Shown: in pieces, positions 1 to 11,230 of the stretch
Position numbering within the stretch: position 1 is the first letter of the stretch
Layout of the letters: every line of letters begins with the position of its first letter
Origin: Margaritifera margaritifera
Lineage: Eukaryota; Mollusca; Bivalvia; Unionida; Margaritiferidae
Assembly: GCA_029931535.1 (NCBI GenBank)
Contig: JAQPZY010001665.1
Span: 3,183,501 to 3,247,500 of the forward strand
Direction: 5' to 3'
DNA length: 64,000 nucleotides
Program-made: the position numbers and the translations under genes
Notes under the pieces: model-generated
The model's input: only the letters and a program-made list of their open reading frames with translations
The model's database searches: none
Told to the model about the DNA's origin: nothing

Positions 1-636
1 ATTTGAATTCGAGTAACTAAATTGAATTGTTGTTCAGTCTTTTATAGAGTTGACCAGTATAAAGAATCTTCGTTGGTAGTATAACTGCCTTTTTGGAGAA
101 AATATGTCGCCAGTCTGCAAACAAAGCCGGGTTACAGTGCTACTGGTTTAGGGAAGTTTCAACCTGTCAGATTTTCATTTTCGTAAAAATATAATGGACT
201 GGTTTAGGGAAATTTCAACGTGTCAGATTTCCTGTTATGAGAAATATAAATGTTGGACATGTTTAGGACTTTTATGCATTTTAAGAAAATTATGTTAGTA
301 ACTTGTTTAGGCTTAGGGTGGTCAAAACGGTATTATCATGAAGTTTCGTATAATTTCAAAATTTCTCTACAAAATGTGTCGAAAACAAAAGATCAATAAA
401 ATTCATTCAGCACCATTTACTTTCTGAACTCGTCATGAAGTCTAATTAAGATACATGCCCAAATCTACACGAGACTCTGAATGAATTGAACTTTTAGTGT
501 GTGTGTGTGTGTGTTGTCTAATAATCCCAAACAAAATAACTTGCAGATAACTTTCATTGGCACCCATCAAATGAATGAAAAAGAAGACATATTCATATTG
601 CAACAGTAAACCTTTAAGGCTATACATGTACAATAT

Positions 637-638
<2 letters not shown>
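1..638. other. No gene seen; small tandem duplication
   Basis: AT-rich sequence with no supportable gene. At 143-260 there are two adjacent copies of a unit of about 58 bp starting 'actggtttagggaa'. A short (GT)n run lies at about 498-514. Confidence 0.6.
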
Positions 639-715
<77 letters not shown>

Positions 716-725
716 TTGTGTGTGT
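639..725. repeat. Compound (CA)n(TA)n(TG)n microsatellite
   Basis: About 29 CA units are followed by about 10 TA units and a short TG run. The open frames across it come from the dinucleotides and are not genes. Confidence 0.95.
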
Positions 726-820
726 AACACATATGGTATTGAATTAATATCATCTATAGATGTTAAAATAATGCATAAAATATAATTGTATGATGTTCAG
801 TTACTTAATTTTCTTTTTTT

Positions 821-1006
821 CCAGATCAAGAATAATGAACATTTCTCATTTCCAGATCAAGAATAATGAACATTTCCCATTTCCAGATCAAGAATAATGA
901 ACATTTCCCATTTCCAGATCAAGAATAATGAACATTTCCCATTTCCAGATCAAGAATAATGAACATTTCCCATTTCCAGATCAAGAATAATGAACATTTC
1001 CCATTT
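821..1006 (+). repeat. 31-bp tandem repeat, 6 copies
   Basis: Six head-to-tail copies of a 31-bp unit starting 'ccagatcaagaataatgaac'. Copies start at 821, 852, 883, 914, 945 and 976. The copies are near identical (one C/T change in the first), so the array is young. Confidence 0.95.
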
Positions 1007-1046
1007 TTGACAAGACCTAACTAATAGTTTCACTAGTTGCCCTTAT

Positions 1047-1138
1047 TTGCACAGAGACGTCTTTATTATTTGCACAGAGACGTCTTTATTATTTGCACAG
1101 AGACGTCTTTATTATTTGCGCAGAGACGTCTTTATTAT
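1047..1138 (+). repeat. 23-bp tandem repeat, 4 copies
   Basis: Four copies of a 23-bp unit starting 'ttgcacagagacgtctttat'. Each holds the palindrome AGACGTCT. The last copy has one A-to-G change. The 61-codon frame here is created by the repeat. Confidence 0.95.
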
Positions 1139-2045
1139 TTGTCTAAAATTGGCAAAAGTGTACAGACTTATTGCCTTAGGCACAAACAAGCTAACTTCCA
1201 AACATGATATATATTCAACCAATAATCTTTGAGTTATCAAAGTTCAAAATTACTATATATTTTCTATATTTTAGTCTGCTTTTTGCGCCCTTATCAAACC
1301 ATAGTATAATCAATTATTACATAGCTCACCTCTGTGAAGGTTTTGTTAGTCTCGTGCAGCAAATGTAAAGATTAATTATTTTTCAGAATGATAAATCCAG
1401 ACTACAGTGATCTTGATAATGAAATGTTGGCCACTGTACTATGGCATAAAAGACGTAGAAACAATAATAAGAAACATTTTAAGATGATATATTATATCAA
1501 AGTAGATGTACTATAATGACCTGATAAAAACCAAGATTATTTGTTTTACATCACTATTCTTAAAATCTGCTTCCGAAGCTAGTATTATGGTCCACCTCAA
1601 GTCGGAGGCTTTGTGTAACAGGATGAAGCCGGGTTGGGATTGGATTTAGCAAAGACACTGAAATCAATTTCGTGAATGAGATGTTTATTTATAAGGTAAT
1701 GGAACGATGAATGAATCTGACACCATACTTGTGCGCATAAAGTCCAGCAATGGATTTAACAGAATGATGCGCACCGAGTTCAACAACTGATATAAGGAAA
1801 TGATATCATTCCTAAATGAAACTAATCAGAACATGTAACTTCAACGAGTAATCAAACAAGAATCAACGTATGGAACTTATAAACAAATATTATTGATATA
1901 TGGGTCTGTCACCATGAACGATCAATGTAAAGAATTTATACACAAAAATGAACAATGTATGATTCTATCACCAAAGGTGTTCAAAGTATAAGATTTGTAC
2001 AAAAATATGAATAATGTATGTTTCATCCACAAGTAGGATCTATGT
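1139..2045. other. No gene seen
   Basis: AT-rich sequence with no convincing coding frame, splice pair or repeat. Short diffuse similarities such as 'aatgaacaatgtatg' recur around 1920-2010. Confidence 0.5.
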
Positions 2046-2049
2046 ATTA

Positions 2050-2107
2050 TTGATTTTCGCTCATATAGCGATATTGAATTATTGATTTCACTCGTATAGT
2101 GATACTG
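2050..2107. repeat. Two-copy repeat carrying covarying mini-hairpins
   Basis: Two adjacent copies of a unit of about 31 bp each form a 5-bp stem with a 5-nt loop: TCGCT-catat-AGCGA (2057-2071) and TCACT-cgtat-AGTGA (about 2088-2102). The difference between the stems is a compensatory G-C to A-T change. Confidence 0.5.
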
Positions 2108-2108
2108 A

Positions 2109-2420
2109 ATAATATTAATTCAAAATGGAACATATGTATCTCGTGGCTTCCAGTTGACGATCACGATGTATTTTTGGTTCCACAGCTCTCGTCGAATGGT
2201 CAAGGAGCCACCACACATGGCCTGCCCATTCTAGTCTGCCGAAGGATTCATCCAGAGCCTCCTTATTCCAGACAGATCCCTGGTTCCGAAGCTTTGGTCC
2301 CTCACTGCCTGTAAACCAATACCGTCCTCCGAGCCAACGTCTCCATCGATCCCAGCATCCGAGTTGCACGAAATCCCACAGAGTTCTCCGACTCCCCGTC
2401 ACAAAAAAGCTAAAAATATA
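2109..2420. other. GC-richer segment of unknown origin
   Basis: This 300-bp patch is clearly GC-richer than its surroundings. It is open for 135 codons on the minus strand (2115-2522) and 71 codons on the plus strand. The minus frame is rich in Trp, Arg and Gly with no family I recognise. It could be an old transposon fragment or a non-coding unit. Confidence 0.3.
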
Positions 2421-2522
2421 ATGCCTAAGCCGTGTAGTACATGAGACACGGTGAAATACGAAAGCAATAATATACATTACGCAATCGCGCACATGAATTA
2501 GCTTCATTACGCATTCAATCAT

Positions 2523-3500
2523 TTCATCAAAACTACGATACGAGATTATTATTATAATTTAGCACGTTCGTACATGAATATGTGTCGGACAAGAATACTC
2601 TGACTGAATTAAAAGAACTCGAACATTACTCGTCCTTGAATGCATGCAATGTATAATTGAATTCAATTTGACTGTTCAGCTATAAAAATGGCTAACTTGA
2701 AACAGACTATAGTCTATCTAATAGCATGGCGTTATATGACATAGATCTGACTCTCTGTAAAATTTAGAATAAATTCTGAAACATCCAATATATAAAACAA
2801 TTCTATCACATAGAACGGATAGCAAGAATGAATACAATTGTATATTTTACATACCTCTACAGTTGAAGATTGCTCCCGTAAAGTGGACAGCTTCCTGACA
2901 AAACTTGTTATGTTGTGATAATACAATGAGAATTTACTCTATAAGTACCCTGGTTGTAGTGAAAATCTACAGCCAGAGAACTCGAGGTAATGGGGTTTCT
3001 CACTGCAGGCTCTCTGCTCGTGCAGCATTTGATAAACCGAATTCAGTATTTTGAAATAACAAAAGCGGAAAAATAAACCACCTCGGGTTATGCTGTAAGC
3101 AGCAACGAAACCCGAGTATATTTTTGATCATATGTAATGCATTGACATTAAGTACAAACAATCCCGTAACACTTTGAATAACCTTAGAGGGACAGCCAGT
3201 ATGGCAACTTTTATGAGGATATTTCATGCATCACTAATTACCTTGATTAGCCACAACAGCTGATGCCTGGCATGAAAGCATGCAGTCCGCTCATCTAATT
3301 CCTATTCTCATGCATATGAACAATATGCAAATAACCTGTTGAGGGCAATTGACAAAGTATAGGTATTAACATGGAAAGGTTACCATTGAATACATATATT
3401 TATTACTGTCAAAAAGAGTATTCTGTGTAGGATAGGGTGTATATAAAATGTAAACAATCTGCGTTATCGTGAGCTAAATACAAATACGTAACCCGCATTA
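2523..3500. other. No gene seen
   Basis: AT-rich. Several short open frames start here, but none shows a motif, a repeated pattern or paired splice sites. Confidence 0.5.
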
Positions 3501-4406
3501 GTAACGCATTAAATATAGGAGTTATTGAACTTGCTTGACTGTAAACGTGTAGTACTAACAGAGATGCATCCAGCTATCAAGTTATTTCTTTTGACAAAAA
3601 ACAGCTCGCAATAAATGAACTTTGAGCGAAAAAGTTTAACAAAGTCACCAAACCATGAAATATAGGCCACATAGACCTCTTTTTGCAATAAAGGTGTATT
3701 ATTAAGATGCATCCCTTCACCAAAAGTCATGATTCTAGCAAAGTTTGCATATAGCATGTCAAAAACGCGTGTGGTCATGGTCCAAACGCAAAAACTTAAG
3801 CAAAGCCAGTAAACGATGAAATATAGGAAATGATGAGCTTCTTTTGTTGTAAGGACGTAGTACTAACATAAATGCATATCATCATCAATTTCACGATTCT
3901 ACCATGAACAGTGTCTGGAAATCAACATCAAATGCAAAATTTAACCCAAGCAAGTGAAGTGTAAAATATGGGTTATAATTACTTCCTTCTTCAGTGATGG
4001 AGTAGTGCTCATCAAGTTGCATCTACTCACAAAGTTTCATATCTAGGGTAGTATTATATGGCATGCAAAAACCTATGTGGCCAAGAGCTTAATGCAAAAA
4101 CATAACCTAAGTCAGTAAAATGTGAAAAATGTATGTCACAGTGATCTTTTTTATGTATGTGGAAACTACTAGAGATGCATACACTCTAGTTTAACGATTC
4201 AAGCATAAACAGTTAAAACAGAAAATTTAACCAAAGTCAGTGAAACATGAAATATGGGTTATAGGTACAAACGTTTGCCATGAGGGTGTAGTACTCATCA
4301 AGTTTCATAATTCTAGGGATAAGAGGATGTATACATGATGTAAAAAACCTATGTGGTCACGAGCGAAATGCAAAGACTTAAGTTAAGCCAGTAAAATGTG
4401 AAACGT

Positions 4407-4421
4407 AGGTCACAGTGACCT
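4407..4421. promoter_or_regulatory. Perfect estrogen-response-element-like palindrome
   Basis: The 15-mer AGGTCACAGTGACCT is a perfect inverted repeat of AGGTCA with a 3-bp spacer. It equals the consensus ERE, including the CAG spacer of the classical vitellogenin A2 element. It lies inside one unit of the long tandem repeat. Whether it binds a receptor is unknown. Confidence 0.4.
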
Positions 4422-4559
4422 TTTCTGTTGCAAGGGTGTGGTACTATTAAAGATCCATGCAATCATAGTTTGAGAATTCTAGTATGAATTCTAGCATGAA
4501 TGGTGCTGAGCAATAAACAGATCAGATAAAGGAATCCAGCCAGTGAAGCGTGAAATATG

Positions 4560-4572
4560 GGTCACAGTGACC
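4560..4572. promoter_or_regulatory. Second ERE-like palindrome
   Basis: GGTCACAGTGACC, a perfect 13-bp palindrome, occurs at the equivalent place of the next repeat unit. The neighbouring unit near 4136 has decayed to 'gtcacagtgatct'. Confidence 0.4.
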
Positions 4573-5279
4573 TACTTGCGCAACGAGGATGTTATTCTCA
4601 TCATGACGCACCCTCGCCAAGTTTCATTATATACTAGGTATAACAGGATGTATATAGGGTGGAAGAAAAAAAAAACTGTTGTCATGAGCTTCAAGCAAAC
4701 ACTTAACCGAAGCAAGTAAAATGTGAAATGTGGCTCACAAAGACCTTCTTTTGTTGTAATAAAGATGCATATATTCTTCTAGTTTGATGATTCTAGCATG
4801 AACAGACCTTGAGAAAAAACCCCAACTTAAAACAAAATTTCACCAAAATCAGTGAAATGTGAAATTAGGTTCACATTTACCTCCTTTTGTGATCAGGGTG
4901 TAGTACTCATCAAGATGCATCGCCTCAGTAAGCTTCGTGAGTTCCTGTATGAACGTTGCATAAAGTGTCCTAAAACAAGTCATGATTTAAATGCAGATAC
5001 TTAAACAAGAATGTACAAATAATGTCCATGTATGCACAAGTTAGCCCACTCCCCATGGGGAAAGTTCTAAGAAACGCACTCCAAACTGTTGCCCAGAACC
5101 TAGGAAGAAAGAATGGTTGAGATGTAGCGAGTCACACGGTGCACTCACTCAAGCTATACAACAGCCGGTGGCCCAGCGATTGAGGATAGGTAAAGAAATA
5201 AGGAGGTGCTAAATAAGGTTGATTGACAGGTGAGTAGTATAAGGGGTCAGTATAGCCGTGTAAGGGACACGATGGCAAT

Positions 5280-5960
5280 CTATTATATTACGAGTGACAC
5301 TGTAGCCAAAATGGTTTGGACGGCATAGCCTTCGATGGAAATGACCACTGGGGACGGTATAGCCATATATGGAGCTTTAACACTAAGGAACGATATACAT
5401 GTATGCGAATTGAACATTACGTTTTGGACTGTATGGGGTCTATGGGACTTTAACATAATAGATGTTAATATGGTGGTTATGGAAATTTAACAGTAAGGAT
5501 GGGTCGGTATGGTGATTATGGGAATTTAACATTACGTTTGTGTCACAACATTAAGTTTGGGACGATATGGTATTCCATGGGAATTTAACATAGGGATGGG
5601 TCATCATGGCTACCTACTGGAATTTAAGATGGGGATGGGACACTATTTCCATCTATGGGAATTTAACATTACATATTGGCCACAGACGAGGGGGTCTATG
5701 GAAATTTAACGTTACCGATGTCACTGTGTGTGTGTGTGTGTGGGGGGGGGGGTCTATACAAATTTAACATTATGGGCCACCATGAGATCTTATGTAAATT
5801 TAAGAAGGCTATGACAATAGCTTTATGTGGGAATAAAAAATAATGGGCTGGTATATCCCTTTGCGGAAATTGAACATGGGAATGAGACATGGTGAAAAGA
5901 CCGACAAATACAAACCCAATGACAGACACTGAATCACTCTTACAATCTAACATACGTTCT
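5280..5960 (+). repeat. Degenerate short-unit array, copy A
   Basis: Loosely repeated units of about 50-60 bp with the core 'tatgggaatttaacatta' and variants of 'gggacgatatggtcatc'. A GT run followed by a G run lies at 5727-5752. The same array recurs at 23960-24640. Confidence 0.75.
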
Positions 5961-8225
5961 TAAAGACAAGCACCCAGTTGCAAAGCGGTAACAAATTTAA
6001 TTGTCGACTTTGAAAAAAACAAGAGCAAACAAAACAAAAAACAGTGCACTCAGTGATCCAACTTGTCATACTGTATTGATAAAGTTTTTGTAGAGCGATA
6101 GATACAGTTGACAAGCAGCGATACCAGATTTGATCCTATATCACATTTGCAACTGAAGCACTAAAATAGCAGCCCTGTATCATATTGTTCGTTCATGATC
6201 ACACTTGATCAAACACAAGCTTGAGTTTTCTGGCAAACGTTTTAACCTAGCAAACGATATGTCATCATTGTTCACAAATGATCAATTACCACTTGTCGAT
6301 CTCTGAAACCTGAAACCTCTAAACGTACCCCCGGTAATTAACAATTTACTTTATACAGCCATTCCCTATTACCAAAAGTCTTGTAAAGGGTGAGTAAATT
6401 CTGATAATGGCAGTAACTGGCGTACGGACGGACGGACGGAAAAAGGTAACAGCCACTGAATATGTTTCTACCACATTTGTGTTGGAGCACAAACATGTTT
6501 CCATCAGCACAAAATGTTTAAGCACTTTGAGTTGTGTTATTTTTAATTTGGGCATATACTACTACTACTACTAATAATAATAATAATGCTTTATTTACAG
6601 ATTGGTAACTCAATTAGTACAATACTATTCCCCACTGAGACCTATTATGCAATTTGCTCATGTACGATATGTATTATTTAACACTTATTTAATATTTAGT
6701 CTCAGCATTTATTATTAAAAGAACTTAGAGAATTTGATTGTCTCATTTTAAAATGCAATACACTGTATGTTGCCGGAAAAGCTTTTTCAAAAAGATTATA
6801 AAATAATTTTGTAGCTCCTCTTGTGAAATATTTTCATAAAACCTGCTTTAAACTATGAAATAAGATATTCTTTAGGTATAGACGCCATTACGGAGTCCTC
6901 CCCACATTTTAATTTAACATAATTGGATGACATTTTACCATACACTATGCGAATCAACAATACCACGCCATTAGGAGGTTAACTCTGACATTGGTCAAAA
7001 CACATATGAACAAGAAGAATCCCAAATTAAATTAATTAATTAATTAAGAATTGGAGCAAAAATATTCATTTACGGACAGTCTTCATTCGTGTCTATGAGT
7101 CTGTCAAAGCCAGGAATAGACAGTTTCATTCCATTCCAATGTGTTGGCTCTGGTTTCTGAAGAAACAAGACAAATACTTTACAATACTCTTATTGTGCAC
7201 TCTTCATTCCTTGTAAATACCCGTGGAAAGAAATTAATACGAATTCATATTTTCTATACTACTTGAACGACATTTCAACATCACGTATGGTTTGCATGTG
7301 CGTTTAACATAATAGCGTAGTTTTGCAAAGAAAACAGTTGTATTGACCAGATGCGTTCTGGCTCAGCCACAGACACCGTACTAAGAATTCCCACGAGACA
7401 AAAATAAATTTTCCACAAAAAGCACTCTACCTCCTACCAACACGATAATATTTTTCTAGACAGTATGATCCTGACTCAGGAGCAAAATACCTCATTTTCA
7501 TTTTTCAAAAATAAACAACCAACTTCAACGAGACAAATATAAATTAATAACAAGAATGATCCACTACCATGGCTTAACCTCCCCGCTCAAAGGTCTTTCT
7601 GTTTGAAATTGAGATCCAAGCTTGTATGTGTCGTGATTGAAGCGAACGAGGCATCACCTAGTTTACAGTCCTATACTTTTTTTTATTGACGTAGCCCATA
7701 AACGCATCAACAGAGACATCAAATTTGGACTCTTGTCTGTCCTGTAATACAGCTGAAAGATGATCGCTAGACGTTAAAAGATGACTTAAAATAATAAACA
7801 CAAACTATTAAAAAAAGTAAAATACGCTTACTAGACGCTGAAGACTGAAGACAACTTTTTTCATGCCCGACACTCTCTAATTCGAATTCTCCTAAAGATT
7901 TAACACTAAGCAAACTAATAGATGAATGTCTACAAGCCATTATTGTATATTTTCAAATTTGTAAAATTAAAGAGCGCATATAAAAATAAACATGGCATGG
8001 CTAGACGAGCTGATCAGTGTATTATGTATATAGAACTATAATGCAAGCAAACGGAGAAGTATCACTTGAAACTAGATTATGTACACAGGTAACATTAATA
8101 TATGATACTTATAAATTCCATGGACATAAATAAATTACCCACATCCTTAAATAAATAGGGACAAACACATAAAGTTAGTTAATATTGTATTAATGTGGCC
8201 GTGACCGATATCTCGCGCGATGAAT
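5961..8225. other. No gene seen (duplicated non-coding DNA)
   Basis: AT-rich sequence shared with copy B (24640-26800). It holds a short (TAA)n at 6559-6588 and a 'ggacggacgga' motif at 6426-6439 typical of mollusc interspersed repeats. No frame is conserved between the copies. Confidence 0.6.
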
Positions 8226-8343
8226 TTATTCGTGCGCAAGGGCATGACACGTCCTTGAGCGCGACCGTGGAGAAAATTGTGTCCCGTACCGTGAAACTTT
8301 GTAAAAACGGGGGAGCTCTAAATTTTTACGCACGAAAGGATTA

Positions 8344-8728
8344 ATGTACAGGGAATTTACCACGTCTGATGGTAGAAAATTCTTCCAACTGGTTGTCCCC
8401 CAGAAATTTAGGTCCCATGTACTCCGAGTAGCACACGAGTCCAGTATGGCGGGCCACTTAGGCATGAAGAAAACAATCTATAGGATGTTAGCCGAATTTT
8501 ATTGGCCTGGCGTAAATAGCGACGGAGCACGATTCTGTCGATCGTGCGACGTTTGCCAGAAGACGGTGTCTTGCCGTCGATATTGTGGGACCCATATTTC
8601 CTATTACAAATCGGAAAAACCGATATATTCTAAATCTAGTACATTACACAATTAGATACCCGGAAGCCATAGCTTTGCCGAACGTGTGGCTGAGACACTT
8701 GTTGACATGTTAGCAGGGTAACAAAACT
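8344..8728 (+). pseudogene. Ty3/Gypsy-type integrase remnant
   Basis: The frame from 8344 reads as an integrase zinc-binding (HHCC) domain: HESSMAGHLGMKKT supplies the His pair, then EFYWPGV, then the Cys pair in CRSCDVCQKT. It is followed by a stop and an internal deletion. The piece RYPEAIALPNV (about 8650-8683) and, after a frameshift, AETLVDMLAG (to about 8720) belong to the integrase core. In life this enzyme inserts retroelement cDNA into the host genome. There are no LTRs and no reverse transcriptase beside it, and copy B lacks it. Confidence 0.8.
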
Positions 8729-8755
8729 TAATACTGTGTAATTTGCCCAAGACAT

Positions 8756-9223
8756 TTAATCCAACAGAGATTTTTTGTTTGTTTTGTCTCCTATTTCCTG
8801 TATTTGCTCCAACTCTTTTTCCATCCCTTTCAAATCTTCTTTTTCCATGTCCTTCATATATAGCAGCAACATTGTAACTCTCCTCTTAAAGTCATTTTTG
8901 CTTGCTAATACATCTAATTTGTTGTCTATTTCATCTAATTTCTCTCTTTGTATCTGCAATTTGTTAGTCAATAGTTTGTATGCTTCCTCTGTTGTTAACC
9001 TTTAATTTTGTTTTGCCCAACTCTCCTTTAATACACCTTTTAGCTCTAGTTCTTGTATTTCTTTATCTGTGATAGCAGGCAAGCTAGTTCTAGCTTGCGA
9101 GCTAGTATTCTTAGAAGCGACAAAATTGTCTAATTACTTTAGAGGCTCGCATTCTATATGCTTGCGCAAGTTAAAATGGCCTCTAGGATTATATGTACAA
9201 TATGGACCATCTTTTTGAGGCAT
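8756..9223 (-). pseudogene. Gag/ORF1-like coiled-coil protein of a retroelement, copy A
   Basis: From an ATG at 9223 a frame runs leftwards with two in-frame stops to about 8756. The start is MPQKD. The C-terminal half is strongly helical and charged, for example RLTTEEAYKLL and EKLDEIDNKLDVL, a probable coiled coil. A diverged homologue starts at 30723 in copy B, where it lies just upstream of DIRS-type reverse transcriptase on the same strand. I infer it is the first ORF of that element. In copy A the pol part is gone. Confidence 0.5.
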
Positions 9224-9440
9224 TTTTGTTTAGGTCGGTAAAATTTAGGTAGGTAATCAGTAGGCATCTAGGCTGCCTTTTAAAGGATGCCTTTAGATAG
9301 GTTACCTTCAGCAGGCAATTATGTTGCCTTAAATAGGTGTCTATGTTGTCTTAATTAGGCAGGATAGGCATACTGGCTGCTTTAATAGGGACAATAGGCA
9401 TATAGGGATCTAGGCTGCCTTTAATACTCTTGAATTTTGC
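9224..9440. repeat. Degenerate 'aggcatctaggctgccttta' array, copy A
   Basis: About nine diverged units of 20-25 bp lie immediately 5' (minus-strand sense) of the gag-like ATG. The same array precedes the homologous ORF in copy B (30724-31195), so it looks like a leader or promoter region of the retroelement. Confidence 0.6.
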
Positions 9441-9814
9441 TCCTTTGTATTACACTCATTGCTCAATCAAGAGGTGGTTCAGACGGTTCAGGCAAACGCC
9501 ACTTTAAAAAAAAAATCTTTTTAAAATAGTACATCTTTTGGCGTAAAACCGAAAAAATATCGCCGTTTCTTCGTTACAGTCATAATAATATGTTCGACCC
9601 TAATCCATCCGCTCCATTATAGTATCGTAACAAACGGATGACAGCTAGAAGGATGTTATGCATAATTTTTTTAAGAAGTTTTCATATGTGGAATTATGCG
9701 GTGATCAAACATGCGTACGCAGCTGCTCTCTGCAAAGAAGAAAAAGATCGGCATTAAGTTTGACAGTTAACTCATCGTTTACTGCCTTCACAGATGATTT
9801 TTAGTTAAGAAATT

Positions 9815-9817
<3 letters not shown>
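9441..9817. other. No gene seen
   Basis: Non-coding DNA shared with 31196-31530 of copy B, including the conserved 'tcaatcaagag' and 'gcaaacgccact' motifs. Confidence 0.5.
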
Positions 9818-9898
<81 letters not shown>

Positions 9899-9908
9899 GA
9901 GAGAGAGA
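9818..9908. repeat. (TA)n(GA)n microsatellite
   Basis: TA run to 9852, then GA run with two interruptions. The orthologous run in copy B is at 32009-32140 and is longer. Confidence 0.95.
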
Positions 9909-9951
9909 ACTTTGTATGTATAAATGTTTTTGTTTGCATTTGCCGTAGACT

Positions 9952-10146
9952 TTATCTCGGAGAAATGCTTTCTTGCTCGACATTACTAGTCAAACCAATA
10001 TATGTAACGAATTCTTTAACGCAGTTACCATTAAGATGTTTGCAGTCTCTTGGCAAAGTGAGTAATGACCAAAACGTACAGGTGGGATTTTGTCCACGTG
10101 GTTTACAACCAGAATCTTGGGTGGATTTCGGCTTCAAGGAGTGCAT
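9952..10146 (-). pseudogene. Penelope-like GIY-YIG endonuclease fragment, copy A
   Basis: The minus frame contains CKHLNGNCV followed by TYIGLTSN. This is the Cys-rich lead-in and the YIG core expected at the C-terminus of Penelope-like retroelements, whose GIY-YIG nuclease nicks target DNA. The fragment is short and the frame ends soon after YIG. It is shared with copy B (32178-32290), so it predates the duplication. Confidence 0.45.
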
Positions 10147-10191
10147 TGAATTCAGTCAAACTTCAGCAAGGTCTAAGACAAACAACAATGA

Positions 10192-10297
<106 letters not shown>

Positions 10298-10309
10298 GAT
10301 TCACTAAAT

Positions 10310-11230
10310 TAAGGAAATTGGGAATAATGATACTGAAAATCAAACATGTCTATTCTAAGTCATTCAAGGGCTCTAACTCTGTAAAATATTGTGATCATCA
10401 AAGAACTCATACGAAACCTTGTTAAAGTTAAGCTTTCCAAGTAATTTGGATACAATCCAATTTTGATAAAGGCCAATGCAGAATGTTCACATACCATTAT
10501 GGTGCCTATTTTGTGTCGATCAAGGGACATAATTTGTAAAATATGGTAAAAATCTGGTCATCATCAAATTCATCCCAAGACCTTGCTGAGTTAAAGTTAT
10601 ATTGCAAATTTGGTTGGAATATAGAAAAACAATGTCCATGCTCGAGTGTTAACAAGTCATTCAGATGCTTGTTCAAAATGTTTCAAGGGTCATGTTATAG
10701 TAGGAAATAGTCAAAATCTACTCAGCATTGAACTCATCTGTCGAGACTGTGTTGAGGTGAAGCTTTACTGTAAATTTGGTTGAAATAAAACAAAAATGTA
10801 GATGCTAAAGTGTTCGTAAAGCAGTAAGATGTCTGTGACTAGTCATTCAAGGGCCATAAATCTGCAAATTACGGTCAAAATCTGGTCATCATAATACTCA
10901 TCAGAGTTCTTGTTAAGGTGAAGTTCCGCTGTGAATTTGATTGAAATCAACTTAAATGTGATTGGCAGTATTCACAAGCTAGTGGTATGCCTATCCTAAG
11001 TCGATCAAGGGCAATAACTCCTTAGAAATAAAGGCTAAATATGCTCATCATCGATCTCGTCTGAGCTCTTGTTTATATGAAGTCACAGAGCAAGTTTGTT
11101 GAAATAAGATATACAATGAACATATAATGCAAATACTATAGCCAAGAACCACAATATGCTTTTGGACGGACGGACGAACGCTGACCATTTCCTTATCCAC
11201 TCGCTCGCGCAGCAGGGACACTCATTTATA
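10310..11230 (+). repeat. 'Caagggccataactctg' tandem family, copy A
   Basis: About six diverged units of roughly 150 bp, each with 'attcaagggccataactctgtaaa', 'gtcatcat..aactcatc', 'aggtgaagct..ctgtaaatttggttgaaat' and 'gttcacaag' in order. The block ends in 'ggacggacgaacgctgacc'. This is a family I know as widespread in bivalve genomes. Copy B equivalent: 32340-33240. Confidence 0.85.

Larger units (their letters stand above)
3500..4990 (+). repeat. Degenerate long-unit tandem repeat (about 190-bp period)
   Basis: Diverged copies of a unit recur, each with the landmarks 'cagtgaaatgtgaaatatgggtcacagtgacct', 'gtagtactcatcaagatgcat', 'aagtttcat..tctag' and 'gtggtcatgagc..aatgcaaaaact' in the same order. 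About seven or eight copies can be followed. A half-unit of the same family recurs near 11580-11690 and 33600-33710. Several copies contain an inverted AGGTCA palindrome. Confidence 0.8.

Noticed and set aside
8226..8465. Minus-strand frame over the integrase fragment
   Set aside because: Antisense of a recognisable integrase zinc-binding domain.
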